64,000 nucleotides of DNA from WHSW01 sp963705955 (GTDB lineage: Bacteria; Actinomycetota; Thermoleophilia; Solirubrobacterales; 70-9). The stretch covers positions 99,738-163,737 of the forward strand of contig CAVPLH010000003.1 of the NCBI GenBank assembly GCA_963705955.1, given 5' to 3'. Both the position numbers and the translations under genes were made by a program. Shown piece by piece: positions 19,601 through 28,317 of the stretch (within the stretch, counting starts at the first letter, position 1; each line of letters begins with the position of its first letter). The notes beneath the pieces are model-generated. The model was not told the DNA's origin and searched no databases. It saw only the letters and a program-made list of their open reading frames with translations.

Positions 19601-19604
19601 CGCC

Positions 19605-20156
19605 TCAGCAGGCGTCCCAGAGCCCACGCCCGGCGTTCGCCGCCTCGTCCTGCAGGCGGTCGAACAGCGCCGCGAAACGATCGTTGGGCGGGATCGTCAG
19701 CGTCGTCGCGTAGCCGCGGCGCACGAGGTCGGCGTTCACGAACCGGTCGCCGAGATAGACGTAGGCGAGCAGCCGGCCGTAGACGTCACGCCGCTCTGCG
19801 TCGAAGACCAGGCGCACCGTCTCGTGGTCGACGAGCGCCTCGTTGTAGTGGCTCGCGCGCAGCGCGTAGCACTCGACCGGCGTGTCGGGCTTCACCGACT
19901 CGGGCGTGTCGACGCCGATGTAGCGAACGTCCTCGGTCTCGCCCCCGAGCCGGACCTCGATCGTGTCTCCGTCGACGACCCGGGTGACCCGCGCGGTGAC
20001 GCGCTCGCCTTTCGTGGCGGCCGGATCTCCGCCGCCGGCGGCTCCGGCGCCGCGATCCCCGTTCGGCTCGTCATCGCCGATCCCGGAGACGAGCACGACG
20101 ACGAGCACGACCAGGAGGACGATCGATCCGAGGCTCGGCAGGCGGCGCAGCGACAC
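19605..20156 (-). CDS. Secreted or membrane-anchored thermonuclease (SNase domain)
   Basis: Ca2+-dependent micrococcal-nuclease family enzyme degrading DNA/RNA outside the cell. The 183-aa protein has an N-terminal hydrophobic segment (IVLLVVLVVVLVSGIG, ~12-27), a linker, then the SNase domain (~50-183) with VVDGDTIEVRL, IGVDTPES, ERRDVYGRLLAYVYL and ending AGRGLWDAC. The Asp of GDT, the Asp of VDTPE and the Arg of YGR match the catalytic set. GTG start at 20156. Confidence 0.9.
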   Translation of the reverse strand: MSLRRLPSLGSIVLLVVLVVVLVSGIGDDEPNGDRGAGAAGGGDPAATKGERVTARVTRVVDGDTIEVRLGGETEDVRYIGVDTPESVKPDTPVECYALRASHYNEALVDHETVRLVFDAERRDVYGRLLAYVYLGDRFVNADLVRRGYATTLTIPPNDRFAALFDRLQDEAANAGRGLWDAC

Positions 20157-20435
20157 CCGCTCACTGTGCCGGATCGCCGCTCACCTGCGTCGCACCAATG
20201 TCACGGCTCCGCCGCCGAATGCCTTCCAAACCCCGGCGCGCCGCCCCCGACCCTGACGGCTGATCAGATTTCCACCCTGGGGCGGGGAAAACCGTTCAGT
20301 CGTCCGGCGCTAACCGGTGCGGGTCGGCGTCTTGGCGGTGCCGGCCGCCGACTCCTCGAGGAGCGGCTCAATCGCCGAGCGGCGCGGTCCGTCGGTGCGG
20401 ACTGCGCAGCCGGTCGCCCGTGGTAGCTTCACGCC

Positions 20436-20612
20436 ATGCCGTCGATGCCAACCGTCCTCGGACTCCTGGTCGCCGTCGCGACGTTTGTGATCGCGTTCGC
20501 CACCGGAGCGCCGGGCGTGATCGACGTGGTGCTGACCGTCACTCTCGCCGGATGGCTGGTGTTCGTCGTCCGCGATCTGGTCCGCGCGATCCGCAACCGC
20601 CGCGCCGCTTAG
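20436..20612 (+). CDS. Very small two-helix membrane protein
   Basis: The 58-aa ORF from the ATG at 20436 has two hydrophobic helices (VLGLLVAVATFVIAF and VVLTVTLAGWLVFVV) and a basic C-terminus (RDLVRAIRNRRAA). Strong GC bias at third positions and the good membrane topology support it as real. No function can be assigned. Confidence 0.6.
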   Translation: MPSMPTVLGLLVAVATFVIAFATGAPGVIDVVLTVTLAGWLVFVVRDLVRAIRNRRAA

Positions 20613-20670
20613 CCGCGTCGGCCGACTTCCCCTGCTGTATGGGAGGCGTGTCCTTGCGCGAGTTGCGGTG

Positions 20671-20931
20671 CTACCCCTCGACGAGTGCCAAGACCGTCTG
20701 AGGGCGAACACCGTCGTATTTCATCGTCTCCGCCGCCTCCTCAGACTCAAGGGCCTCCTGCCAGTCAGAGATGTCCGGGACCTCGACGATCAGCCCGACC
20801 CGATTCGATCCGTCCGGATCTCGAAAAGCGCGCACCGTGATTCCGCGCGGCCCGAAGAATTCCTCTCGCTTCGGTGAAGCAAGCCAGTGATCGACGTCGT
20901 CTACCTCGTGGAACACCACCATCGTTGGCAT
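20671..20931 (-). CDS. Small cytosolic protein, dimeric alpha-beta-barrel-like
   Basis: The 86-aa product starts at the ATG at 20931, set by GAGG 5 nt upstream; the longer frame to 20988 lacks a credible start. It begins MPTMVVFHEVDDVDHWLAS and continues with a strand-helix pattern (TVRAFRDPDGSNRVGLIVEV, then DISDWQEALESEEAAETMK) like small ABM/ferredoxin-like stress proteins. Function unknown. Confidence 0.7.
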   Translation of the reverse strand: MPTMVVFHEVDDVDHWLASPKREEFFGPRGITVRAFRDPDGSNRVGLIVEVPDISDWQEALESEEAAETMKYDGVRPQTVLALVEG

Positions 20932-21078
20932 CGTTACCTCATCCTTCCCACAGCTGGAAGCTGTGTGGCGTCGGGGGCGTGCGAGCACGACCCTAATCGG
21001 TCTCGCTCGCGCCAGCTATCAGCCTGTTTCGGTGTCTTGCACCGGGGAGCCTCCGGGGCTCAGCACGCGGCGCGGCGG

Positions 21079-21106
21079 CCCGGCCGGCGAGCATCCGCCG
21101 GCCGGG
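21079..21106 (-). terminator. Strong GC stem-loop downstream of the 21127 gene
   Basis: Perfect 10-bp inverted repeat CCCGGCCGGC/GCCGGCCGGG with an 8-nt loop, 21 bp beyond the stop of the minus-strand membrane gene. No T-tract follows on that strand, so this is a terminator-like hairpin of the kind used in high-GC actinobacteria rather than a canonical one. The rest of 20932-21126 shows no gene. Confidence 0.45.
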
Positions 21107-21126
21107 CGCCACTCCACTCTCCCGGC

Positions 21127-21819
21127 TCAGCGGCCGGGGCTGACCCGCTCGCGGATCGTCGGGCGCCGGCGCTCCGACTCGGCCTCGTCGGCGTAGCCGT
21201 CCTCGTCTCCGTATCGATGCGCTCCGCGCTCGTCGCGGCGGTCGTCGGCGATCCGCTCGCGCCGCGCGCCCGCCCCGGCGTAGCCCGCCTCGTCGACGCG
21301 CCGGTGGTAGCGCTGGCCCGCCTTGCCGCCGGCCATCGCCGCGAGCAGCGTTCCGATCAGCACCGCGATCAGCAGGATCACGCCGCCGGTCGTCAGGCTG
21401 CCCTCGTCGATCGGGATCCGCGGCAGGTTGAGCCCGCCGAGGACGTTGTATTCCGATCCCGCAACCGCGCCGAGGACGGCCAGCACGACGACGATCGCGA
21501 TGCTCCAGATCCATACCGCAACGCCCTGTCGGCCGCCGTCGAAGCGCGACATCCGCCCGGCGACGTAACCGCCGGCGAGGTAGGCGATCAACGCGATCAG
21601 CAACAGGGCGACCCCGCCGATCAGCCCGATCGTGTCGCCGTTGCTCGCCGCCTCGCCGACGCTGTCGAAGTTCGAAAGCGCGATCGCGGCGCCCGCGGCG
21701 CTGACCAGCGCCGTCAGCAGCGCGCCGATCCCGACCGCGACCAGCCAGCCGAAGAACGCGGCTCCCCAGTTCGTGCCTCCGAAAGCGTCGCGCTGGCGCG
21801 CGACCTCGTACCTGCCCAT
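21127..21819 (-). CDS. Four-helix membrane protein with charged tail
   Basis: The 230-aa protein (ATG 21819) has four hydrophobic helices (AAFFGWLVAVGIGALLTALV, GLIGGVALLLIALIAYLAGG, WIWSIAIVVVLAVLGAVAG, VILLIAVLIGTLLAAMAGG). The small-residue motif AGGYVAGRMS at the end of the second recalls TIGR04086/YrzE-type membrane proteins. A ~60-residue Arg/Glu/Asp-rich cytoplasmic tail follows. Role unknown. Confidence 0.75.
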   Translation of the reverse strand: MGRYEVARQRDAFGGTNWGAAFFGWLVAVGIGALLTALVSAAGAAIALSNFDSVGEAASNGDTIGLIGGVALLLIALIAYLAGGYVAGRMSRFDGGRQGVAVWIWSIAIVVVLAVLGAVAGSEYNVLGGLNLPRIPIDEGSLTTGGVILLIAVLIGTLLAAMAGGKAGQRYHRRVDEAGYAGAGARRERIADDRRDERGAHRYGDEDGYADEAESERRRPTIRERVSPGR

Positions 21820-21924
21820 GCGCTTTCTCCCTTCGCAAGAAATCCGTTCCCGCGGCGTCTACCCGGCTGAGGCCGCGGCAAGCGGCCGCGGAGGATTTCG
21901 CTGCTTCGTCGCGTCCGGAGGGCG

Positions 21925-22851
21925 CTACGGGGTGCGGCGGACGCTCGAGAGCATGATCTCCTTGATCTGCTCGATGATCTCGATCGCTTCGGGATGCGAG
22001 CGCTGCCAGACGTTGCGGCCGTAGATCACGCCCGAGCCGCCGGCCTCCATGATGAACCGGGTCTGTTGCAGCAGCTCGTCGTCGTCGATCCTCGAGCCGC
22101 CGGAGAGGACGACCAGCGAGCGGCCGGCCGAGGCGACGACCTGGCGCACCGCATCCTCCTGGGAGATCTCGAGGTCGTTGTAGGGCGCCGGGGCGTCGCG
22201 GTCCTTGTCGGGGTCGATCTTCGGCAGGTTGAGCTTCACGACGTCGGCGCCCTGCTCCATCGCCATCCGGGCCGCGTAGTCGATCGCGTAGAAGGAGTTC
22301 TGGCCGCCCTTGGCGGCGACCCCCGAGCCACGCGGGTAGGCCCAGATGACGAGCGGCATCCCGTAGCGGTCGCAGTCCTGGCGTACCCGGCGAAGCTGGG
22401 CGAGGTCGCGGTCCTGGGCGGGTGAGCCGACATACAGCGTGTAGCCGACCGCGTCGGCGCCGAGCCGGACGGCGTCCTCGACCGATCCGTTGGCCGGCGA
22501 GAACGCCTCGTCGGAGGGCGGGATGTCCGTCTTGCCGTTGATCTTCAGCAGCAGCGGAACGCGGCCCGCGTAGTCGGGGTAGTACTTCTCCGCGAGCCCG
22601 ATCTGACAGGCGATCGCCGAGTAGCCCGCCTCGGCGGCGAGGTGGAACTGATAGCCGGGATCCTTGGAGTCGGGGTTGGCGAAGAAGTCGCGCGGGCCGT
22701 GCTCGATCCCCTGGTCGATCGGGAGCAGCAGCAGGGTCCCGTCGCCGGGGCCGAACTCGAACAGAAGGCGGTGCAGCCGGGTGCGCTTCCCCGGCGCGAG
22801 GACCTCGAGGAGTGACTTCTGCTCGGTTGCTGCGCCGGTGGTGACTTCCAT
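21925..22851 (-). CDS. Class I fructose-bisphosphate aldolase (DhnA/LacD type)
   Basis: Schiff-base aldolase of the archaeal/DeoC-like type. The 308-aa protein (ATG 22851, preceded by AAGGAAGG) shows LLLLPIDQGIEHGPRDFF near the N-terminus, the barrel strand YGMPLVIWAYPRGSG, the lysine-bearing strand DVVKLNLPK and the phosphate-binding end SLVVLSGGSR and GGSGVIYGRNVWQR. It probably serves glycolysis/gluconeogenesis together with eno. Its gene is divergent from the ligase gene at 22906. Confidence 0.9.
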   Translation of the reverse strand: MEVTTGAATEQKSLLEVLAPGKRTRLHRLLFEFGPGDGTLLLLPIDQGIEHGPRDFFANPDSKDPGYQFHLAAEAGYSAIACQIGLAEKYYPDYAGRVPLLLKINGKTDIPPSDEAFSPANGSVEDAVRLGADAVGYTLYVGSPAQDRDLAQLRRVRQDCDRYGMPLVIWAYPRGSGVAAKGGQNSFYAIDYAARMAMEQGADVVKLNLPKIDPDKDRDAPAPYNDLEISQEDAVRQVVASAGRSLVVLSGGSRIDDDELLQQTRFIMEAGGSGVIYGRNVWQRSHPEAIEIIEQIKEIMLSSVRRTP

Positions 22852-22905
22852 ACCTTCCTTCTGACGGCCGTTTAGCTGACTCGGTCGGAGTATAGGCTGG
22901 CCCCC

Positions 22906-24018
22906 TTGCTCGAGCACGCCTTCAACGGCCCGCCGTTCACGGTCGGGATCGAGGAGGAGTTGATGATCCTCGACCCGGACGGGTGGGGGCTGGCGCAGGC
23001 AATCGAGCCCCTGCTCGACGCGGTCCCGGATGAGTTCGAGGGCCAGGTGAAGCCGGAGCTGTTCCAGGCCGTGCTCGAGATCGCGACCAAGCCGTGCGCC
23101 GACGTCGCGACCGCCGGTCGCGAGCTCGTCGACCTGCGCAACGCGGTGCTCGAGATCACCGCGCGCGAGGGGCTGACGATCGCTGCGGCGGCGAGTCATC
23201 CCTTCGCCCACTGGTCCGAGCAGAAGACCGTCGACCGCGACCGCTACCGCGACCTGATCGACGAGCTCGGGATCATCGCCCTCCAGGAGTTGATCTTCGG
23301 CACCCACGTCCACGTCGCGATCGAGGGCGCCGACCGGGCGATCTACGTCGCCGACGGGATCCGCCGCTACCTGCCGCTCCTCCTCGCCCTCTCGGTCAAC
23401 TCCCCGTTCTGGGAGGGGCTGAACACCGGCTTGATGTCGTCCAGGGTGCCGGTCTTCCGCGCCTTCCCGCGCGAGGGCATCCCCCCGCACTACGGCACCT
23501 GGGAGATCTACTCGCACCGCGTCGAGCAGATGATGCGGGCCGGCGCGATCCCCGACTACACGTTCCTGTGGTGGGACGTGCGCCCGCATCCGAAGCTCGG
23601 CACGGTCGAGACGCGGATCTTCGACCAGCAGACGCGGGTCGAGCACACCGTCGCGCTCGCGGCGCTCAACGTCTGCCTCGCCCACCGCCTCTGCGCGGCG
23701 TTCGACGCCGGCGAGCCGCTGGTCGAGTACCCCACCGAGCTGATCGACGACAACAAGATCCGGGCTGCCCGTCACGGCACCGACGGGAAGCTGATCGACT
23801 TCCGCGCCGGCGCCCAGGTCGCCGCCCCGGAGATGGCCCGCGGCCTCGTCGAGACGCTCGCGCCGCACGCCGCCGCGCTCGGCTGTGGCGCCGAGCTCGA
23901 CGGGATCGAGGACCTGCTGGTCACCGGCACCGGGGCCCATCGCCAGCTCGCGATCTGGGAGCGAACCGGCGACCTCGAGGCGCTGACCGCGGAGATCGCC
24001 GCGGTCAGCCGGCCCTGA
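22906..24018 (+). CDS. YbdK-type carboxylate-amine ligase (glutamate-cysteine ligase 2 family)
   Basis: ATP-dependent ligase of the GCS2 family, which forms gamma-glutamyl-type amide bonds. The 370-aa protein (TTG start at 22906) has the family signatures FTVGIEEELMILDPDG (~10-25), FGTHVHVAIEG, LLALSVNSPFWEG, and TVETRIFDQQT near residue 240. Many members have weak or unknown physiological activity, so the substrate should not be assumed to be cysteine. Confidence 0.88.
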   Translation: MLEHAFNGPPFTVGIEEELMILDPDGWGLAQAIEPLLDAVPDEFEGQVKPELFQAVLEIATKPCADVATAGRELVDLRNAVLEITAREGLTIAAAASHPFAHWSEQKTVDRDRYRDLIDELGIIALQELIFGTHVHVAIEGADRAIYVADGIRRYLPLLLALSVNSPFWEGLNTGLMSSRVPVFRAFPREGIPPHYGTWEIYSHRVEQMMRAGAIPDYTFLWWDVRPHPKLGTVETRIFDQQTRVEHTVALAALNVCLAHRLCAAFDAGEPLVEYPTELIDDNKIRAARHGTDGKLIDFRAGAQVAAPEMARGLVETLAPHAAALGCGAELDGIEDLLVTGTGAHRQLAIWERTGDLEALTAEIAAVSRP

Positions 24019-24111
24019 TCGGCGCGCCCCGCCCGACTGGGGCGTCGAGCACACCCCGGACAGCACCGGAGTGGACCCGCGCGAGGGCCGCGGACAGTTA
24101 TCCTCGCTGGG

Positions 24112-24894
24112 GTGAGCGACACCGAGCTTTCAGTGGTCTGCAAGAGCTGCGGTTCGGAGGTGAGCCCCTACGTGACCGAGTGCCCCTACTGCGGCACGCG
24201 GCTGCGCAAGCGGGCACCGAAGCTCGAGCGGGTAGGCGACGAGGTCCGGATGCGGGAGGACCGCAGCGCGCGCCGGCGCCGAAAGGCCGCGCGCCGCCGC
24301 GAGCGGCTCAGCGTCGACCTCACCGTGCGGCCGCTGGCGACCTTCGCGGCGCTGCTGGCTCCGGCGTTGCTGATCGTCATCGAGCGCGCCTCCAACCTCT
24401 CGGTGGTCGATCTCGGCGCGATCGTCGGGCCGGTCGGCGACCAGTGGTGGCGTTATCTCGCCGCGCCGTTCGTCTACGACGACCTCGGCTACCTGTTCGC
24501 GTGCGGCCTCGCGATCGCGATCTTCCTGCCCGGGATCGAGCGCCGGATCGGCTCCTTCGCGTCGGCGATGCTCGTCCTGGGTTGCGGGGCGCTCGGGATG
24601 CTCGCCGCGGACGCGGTCGCCGCCGGCTTCGGCGACGGGATCCCGGTCGCCTCCGGCGGCAACGGGATCGCGCTCGGCGTCGTCGCGGCCTGGGTCGTTC
24701 TCCGCGACGCCGAGCGGCGCGCCGACCCGACCGACGAGTACGACCGGGTCGCGGTCGCGGTGGTCGGGATCGTGCTCCTGCTCTTGCCGCTGGTCGAGGA
24801 CTTCGCCGACCCGTGGGCGGGGATCGTCGGCGGCCTGATCGGCGCCTCCTGCGGCCTCGCGGCGGCGCTCGGCGGCCGGACCGCCGGCCGATGA
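24112..24894 (+). CDS. Rhomboid-like membrane protein with N-terminal zinc ribbon, catalytic residues apparently lost
   Basis: The 260-aa protein opens with a zinc ribbon (CKSCGSEV, 15 residues, then CPYCGTRL; four Cys within ~10-30) and a basic segment, followed by about six hydrophobic helices arranged as in rhomboid proteases. The serine-loop equivalent reads PVASGGNGIALG instead of GASG. The asparagine-histidine region of helix 2 (DDLGYLFACGLAIAIFLPG) and the last-helix histidine (PWAGIVGGLIGA) show no His. Probably a pseudo-rhomboid scaffold. Its stop overlaps the methyltransferase start (ATGA). GTG start at 24112. Confidence 0.75.
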   Translation: MSDTELSVVCKSCGSEVSPYVTECPYCGTRLRKRAPKLERVGDEVRMREDRSARRRRKAARRRERLSVDLTVRPLATFAALLAPALLIVIERASNLSVVDLGAIVGPVGDQWWRYLAAPFVYDDLGYLFACGLAIAIFLPGIERRIGSFASAMLVLGCGALGMLAADAVAAGFGDGIPVASGGNGIALGVVAAWVVLRDAERRADPTDEYDRVAVAVVGIVLLLLPLVEDFADPWAGIVGGLIGASCGLAAALGGRTAGR

Positions 24895-25553
24895 GCAAGT
24901 TCACGCCGCTGACCGACGAGCTGCACGCCTACATGGTCGACCACGGCGCCCGCCAGGACGAGGTCCTGCACCGGGTCCAGGAGGAGACCGCGGCGATGGG
25001 CGCGATCTCGAGGATGCAGATCGCGCCCGAGCAGGGGGCCTTCATGACCCTGATCTGCAGGCTGATCGGAGCCCGCGATGCGATCGAGCTCGGCACCTTC
25101 ACCGGCTACTCGGCGATCTGCATCGCCCGTGGGCTTGCCCCCGGCGGTCGGCTGATCGCCTGCGAGCTCTCCGATGAGTTCGCCGCCACGGCGGCGGCGA
25201 ACCTCGAACGCGCCGGGGTCGCCGACCGGGTCGAGCTCCGAATCGGCCCGGCAGCCGAGACGCTGCGGGCGATGCCCGAGCGCGAGCTCTTCGACTTCGG
25301 CTTCATCGACGCCGACAAGCCGGGCTACCCCGAGTACTACGAGCTGCTGCTGGCGCGGATGCGGCCCGGGGGCCTGATCGCGGTCGACAACGTCCTCCAG
25401 GGCGGCGAGGTCGTCGCCGACGACGCCGGCGACGGGCCGAGCGAGCAGGTCGAGGCGATCCGGCGCATCAACGATCTGATCGCCACCGACGAGCGGGTCG
25501 ACATCGCGATGGTCGGGATCGCCGACGGGTTGACGCTGGCGCGCAAGCGGTGA
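24891..25553 (+). CDS. Class I SAM-dependent O-methyltransferase (COMT family 3)
   Basis: The 220-aa protein (ATG 24891) matches caffeoyl-CoA/catechol O-methyltransferase-like enzymes: the SAM loop AIELGTFTGYSAICIARGL (~64-82), acidic residue in IACELSDE, and the divalent-metal motif FIDADKPGYPEYYELL (~142-157), then VDNVLQGG. Length is usual. It is translationally coupled to genes on both sides (ATGA upstream, TGATG downstream). Substrate unknown. Confidence 0.92.
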   Translation: MSKFTPLTDELHAYMVDHGARQDEVLHRVQEETAAMGAISRMQIAPEQGAFMTLICRLIGARDAIELGTFTGYSAICIARGLAPGGRLIACELSDEFAATAAANLERAGVADRVELRIGPAAETLRAMPERELFDFGFIDADKPGYPEYYELLLARMRPGGLIAVDNVLQGGEVVADDAGDGPSEQVEAIRRINDLIATDERVDIAMVGIADGLTLARKR

Positions 25554-26332
25554 TGGCAATCGATCGCGACCGTGCGCTCGAGCTGCAGCGGCGCGGGCTC
25601 AGGGACTGGATCGCGATGCTCGGCGCGAGCTCGCCGGGGGCGAGCCTGTTCGAGCGCGACGGGGTGAGCGCGGCGGTCGTGCCGGCGTGCCCGGGGCGCT
25701 CGATCGTCAACTCGGTCAGCTACACGGACGCCGACGCGCTCGCGCGCCGCCTCGACGAGGTCGCCTCCGCCTACGACGAGGCCGGGGTCGGCGCGTGGAC
25801 CGTCTGGGTCCCCGAGTTCGACGCCGAGGCGATCGCCGCGCTCGAGGACGCCGGCCACGTGCTCGACGGGAGCCCGGCGGCGATGTCGATCGAGCTGGCG
25901 GCGTTCGAGCCGCCCGACGTCGGCGACCTCGACTGGGACGCGGACGCCGATCCCGCCGACTTCGGGCGGATCAACGACGCCGCCTACGGGCTCCCGCTCG
26001 ATGCCGGGGTCGCGCCGGGGCTGAGCGCGCCGCCCCCCGACGACAACCTGCGCCTCTATCAGGCACGCGCCGGGGGCGAGCCCGCGTGCGTGCTCGGGAC
26101 GATCGACCACGACCGCGACCTCGGCTTCTACTTCGTCGCCACCCTCCCCGAGCATCGTGGCAAGGGCCTCGCCCGGCGCCTGATCGCGGTCGCAATCGGC
26201 GAGGCGCGCGAGCGCGGCCTCGAGACCTCGTCGCTGCAGGGGTCGCCGATGGGACAGCCGGTCTACGCGCGGCTCGGCTACGGCCGCGACTTCGTGCTGC
26301 GGATGTACGAGCGCAGGGCGGGGCGCGGTTGA
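25553..26332 (+). CDS. GNAT family N-acetyltransferase
   Basis: The 259-aa protein is best started at the ATG at 25553, which overlaps the previous stop. The GNAT core is in the C-terminal half: DLGFYFVATLPEHRGKGLARRLIAVA, whose HRGKGLA segment is the acetyl-CoA pyrophosphate loop, then PVYARLGYGRD at the end. The N-terminal ~120 residues may form a degenerate second GNAT domain. Substrate unknown. Confidence 0.88.
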   Translation: MAIDRDRALELQRRGLRDWIAMLGASSPGASLFERDGVSAAVVPACPGRSIVNSVSYTDADALARRLDEVASAYDEAGVGAWTVWVPEFDAEAIAALEDAGHVLDGSPAAMSIELAAFEPPDVGDLDWDADADPADFGRINDAAYGLPLDAGVAPGLSAPPPDDNLRLYQARAGGEPACVLGTIDHDRDLGFYFVATLPEHRGKGLARRLIAVAIGEARERGLETSSLQGSPMGQPVYARLGYGRDFVLRMYERRAGRG

Positions 26333-26649
26333 GCTACTCCGACGCAGAGCTCGAGGCCGCGGTCGAGGCGCTGACGGCGCCGGAGCGCTTCGCGGAGGCC
26401 GAGGCGATCGTCGCCCGCGCGGCGCCGAGCCTGCAGCGGATCCTCGCGGCGGCGCTCGAGTCCGGCGCCGGGTTCGCCGAGGCCCAGGAGGCGGAGCTGG
26501 GCAAGGCGCTCGAGCTCGAGGATCCGAGCGAGGTCGTCGTCGCGCTCCGCACCCTGCTCGCCGAGGAGGCGCGGATGGGGATGATGGTCGGGGTGGCGGT
26601 CGGCTGGGCGCTCGCCGAGGAGCTCAGAACAGCAAGGCAGGAGGATTGA
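26329..26649 (+). CDS. Small helical protein of unknown function
   Basis: The 106-aa product starts at a TTG at 26329 that overlaps the upstream stop (TTGA). It is almost entirely alpha-helical and acidic (AELEAAVEALTAPERFAEAE, then AALESGAGFAEAQEAELGK), ending EEARMGMMVGVAVGWALAEEL. No recognisable domain. Its last bases carry the strong Shine-Dalgarno AGGAGG of the next gene, so translation of the two is probably linked. Confidence 0.75.
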   Translation: MSYSDAELEAAVEALTAPERFAEAEAIVARAAPSLQRILAAALESGAGFAEAQEAELGKALELEDPSEVVVALRTLLAEEARMGMMVGVAVGWALAEELRTARQED

Positions 26650-26650
26650 G

Positions 26651-27334
26651 ATGGAGATCCGGTTCATCGGGCACGCGACGTTCGAGCTCGCCGAAGGTGA
26701 CGCGACGGTGCTCGTCGACCCGTTCCTGGCGCCGCACAACCCGGCGGCGAAGCTGAGCGCCGAGCAGGTCGAGCCGACCCACATCCTGGTCACCCACGGT
26801 CACATGGATCACATCGCCGACGCCGCGGCGGTCGCGAAGCGCACCGGCGCCCATTGCGTCGCGGTGACCGAGCTGGCGCGCTGGCTCGGCGAGCAGGGGG
26901 TCGAGGAGTACTCCGACACCGGGCTCGGCGGGACCGCGTCGTTCGGGTGGGGAAGCGTCAAGCTGGTGCCGGCCTGGCACACGAACACGACCCCGGACGG
27001 GACCGCGATCGGCCCGGCCACCGGGCTGATGATCGAGATCGGCGGGGTGACCGTCTACCACCTCGGCGACACGGCGCTGTTCGGCGACCTGCGCCTGATC
27101 GGCGAGCGCCACTCTCCCGACGTCGCGCTGGTCCCGATCGGCGGCCACTTCACGATGGACCGCCACGACGCCGCGTACGCCTGCGAGCTGATCGGCGCGC
27201 CGACCGTGATCCCGTGCCACTACAACACGTTCGCCAAGATCGAGACCGACGCCGCGGCGTTCAAGGCCGAGGTCGAATCGAGGACGCGCTCCGAGGTCGT
27301 AGTCTTGGAGCCCGGTCAGACCCATGAGTGCTGA
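26651..27334 (+). CDS. UPF0173 metal-dependent hydrolase (metallo-beta-lactamase fold)
   Basis: The 227-aa protein has the MBL metal-binding motif THGHMDHIAD (~48-57), further histidines in WHTNTTPDG and YHLGDTALFG, and the characteristic start MEIRFIGHATFEL of UPF0173. It lies in a tight operon; its 3' end overlaps the next gene by 11 bp. The AGGAGG ribosome-binding site is the clearest in the region. Substrate unknown in the family. Confidence 0.93.
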   Translation: MEIRFIGHATFELAEGDATVLVDPFLAPHNPAAKLSAEQVEPTHILVTHGHMDHIADAAAVAKRTGAHCVAVTELARWLGEQGVEEYSDTGLGGTASFGWGSVKLVPAWHTNTTPDGTAIGPATGLMIEIGGVTVYHLGDTALFGDLRLIGERHSPDVALVPIGGHFTMDRHDAAYACELIGAPTVIPCHYNTFAKIETDAAAFKAEVESRTRSEVVVLEPGQTHEC

Positions 27335-28247
27335 GACTTCGACCCTGAGCGCGATCGCCGCCCGCGAGGACTTCCTCGCCACCGGCGACCCGGCGCTCGA
27401 CGAGGGGGTCGACCGCGGCAACTTCCGGCTGCTCGGCTACTCGGAGCTCTACGAGCTCTGGGAGCGCCAGCACTGGGCGACCCAGGACCTCGACTTCTCC
27501 CAGGACCGGATCGACTGGCACGAGCGGATCTCGCCCGAGGAGCGCTTTCAGCGGATGTTCGGCCTCTCGGCGTTCTTCATCGGCGAGCAGCGCGTCACCG
27601 ACGAGCTCGGCCCGATCATGCGCGCCGCGCCGAGCGAGGAGATGCGGATCTTCCTCTCGACCCAGATCGCCGACGAGGCGCGCCACGTCCAGTTCTTCAA
27701 CCGCTTCTACGACGAGGTCGGGGTGCTCGACGGCGTCGACGGGCTCGGCGAGCGCCTCGCGGCGGTCGAGAAGAACCTCAACCCGGCCTTCGGCGAGCTC
27801 TTCGACCGGATGCTGGTCTCGCGCGTCGAGCGCCTCGCCGCCGAGCCCGAGGACACCGAGGCGCTGGTCGAGGCGATCACGCTCTACCACATGGTGATCG
27901 AGGGGGTGCTGGCGCTCACCGGCCAGCACTTCATCATCACCTACAACACCGAGCAGGGAACGCTGCCGGGCTTCGTCGAGGGGTTCAACAAGGTCGCCCG
28001 CGACGAGCACCGCCACGTCGCCTTCGGGGCCCGCTTCTTGACCGAGATGGCCGCCGCCGACTCGCGTTACCGCGAGGCGATCCACCGGACGCTGGTCGAG
28101 TCGCTGCCGGTCGCCGAGAAGGTCCTCGACCCGCCCTACGTCGAGGAGGACGAGGACTGGGAGCTGTTCGGCGCCTCGAAGGAGGAGACCCAGGCCTTCG
28201 CCGCGCAGGCGCTGACCCGGAGGCTGAAGGTGATCGGCCTCGCCTGA
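27324..28247 (+). CDS. R2-like ligand-binding oxidase (R2lox-like, ferritin-like di-metal protein)
   Basis: The 307-aa protein has the six carboxylate/histidine metal ligands of the ribonucleotide-reductase R2 superfamily: Glu88 (FIGEQRVTDEL), Glu118 and His121 (ADEARHVQFF), Glu193 (VIEGVLALTG), Glu228 and His231 (RDEHRHVAFG). Val91, three residues after the first ligand, and Tyr188, five before the fourth, occupy the places that form the Val-Tyr ether crosslink in R2lox. No R1 (nrdA/E) gene is near. I therefore favour a Mn/Fe R2lox-type oxidase over a true RNR subunit; many genomes label it RNR beta. Confidence 0.8.
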   Translation: MSAETSTLSAIAAREDFLATGDPALDEGVDRGNFRLLGYSELYELWERQHWATQDLDFSQDRIDWHERISPEERFQRMFGLSAFFIGEQRVTDELGPIMRAAPSEEMRIFLSTQIADEARHVQFFNRFYDEVGVLDGVDGLGERLAAVEKNLNPAFGELFDRMLVSRVERLAAEPEDTEALVEAITLYHMVIEGVLALTGQHFIITYNTEQGTLPGFVEGFNKVARDEHRHVAFGARFLTEMAAADSRYREAIHRTLVESLPVAEKVLDPPYVEEDEDWELFGASKEETQAFAAQALTRRLKVIGLA

Positions 28248-28317
28248 GCCCTGGCTTCGGGCCGGCGACGGACCGGACTACGTAGCGCTAGTGCGGATAT
28301 CTACTGACGAACTGCAT

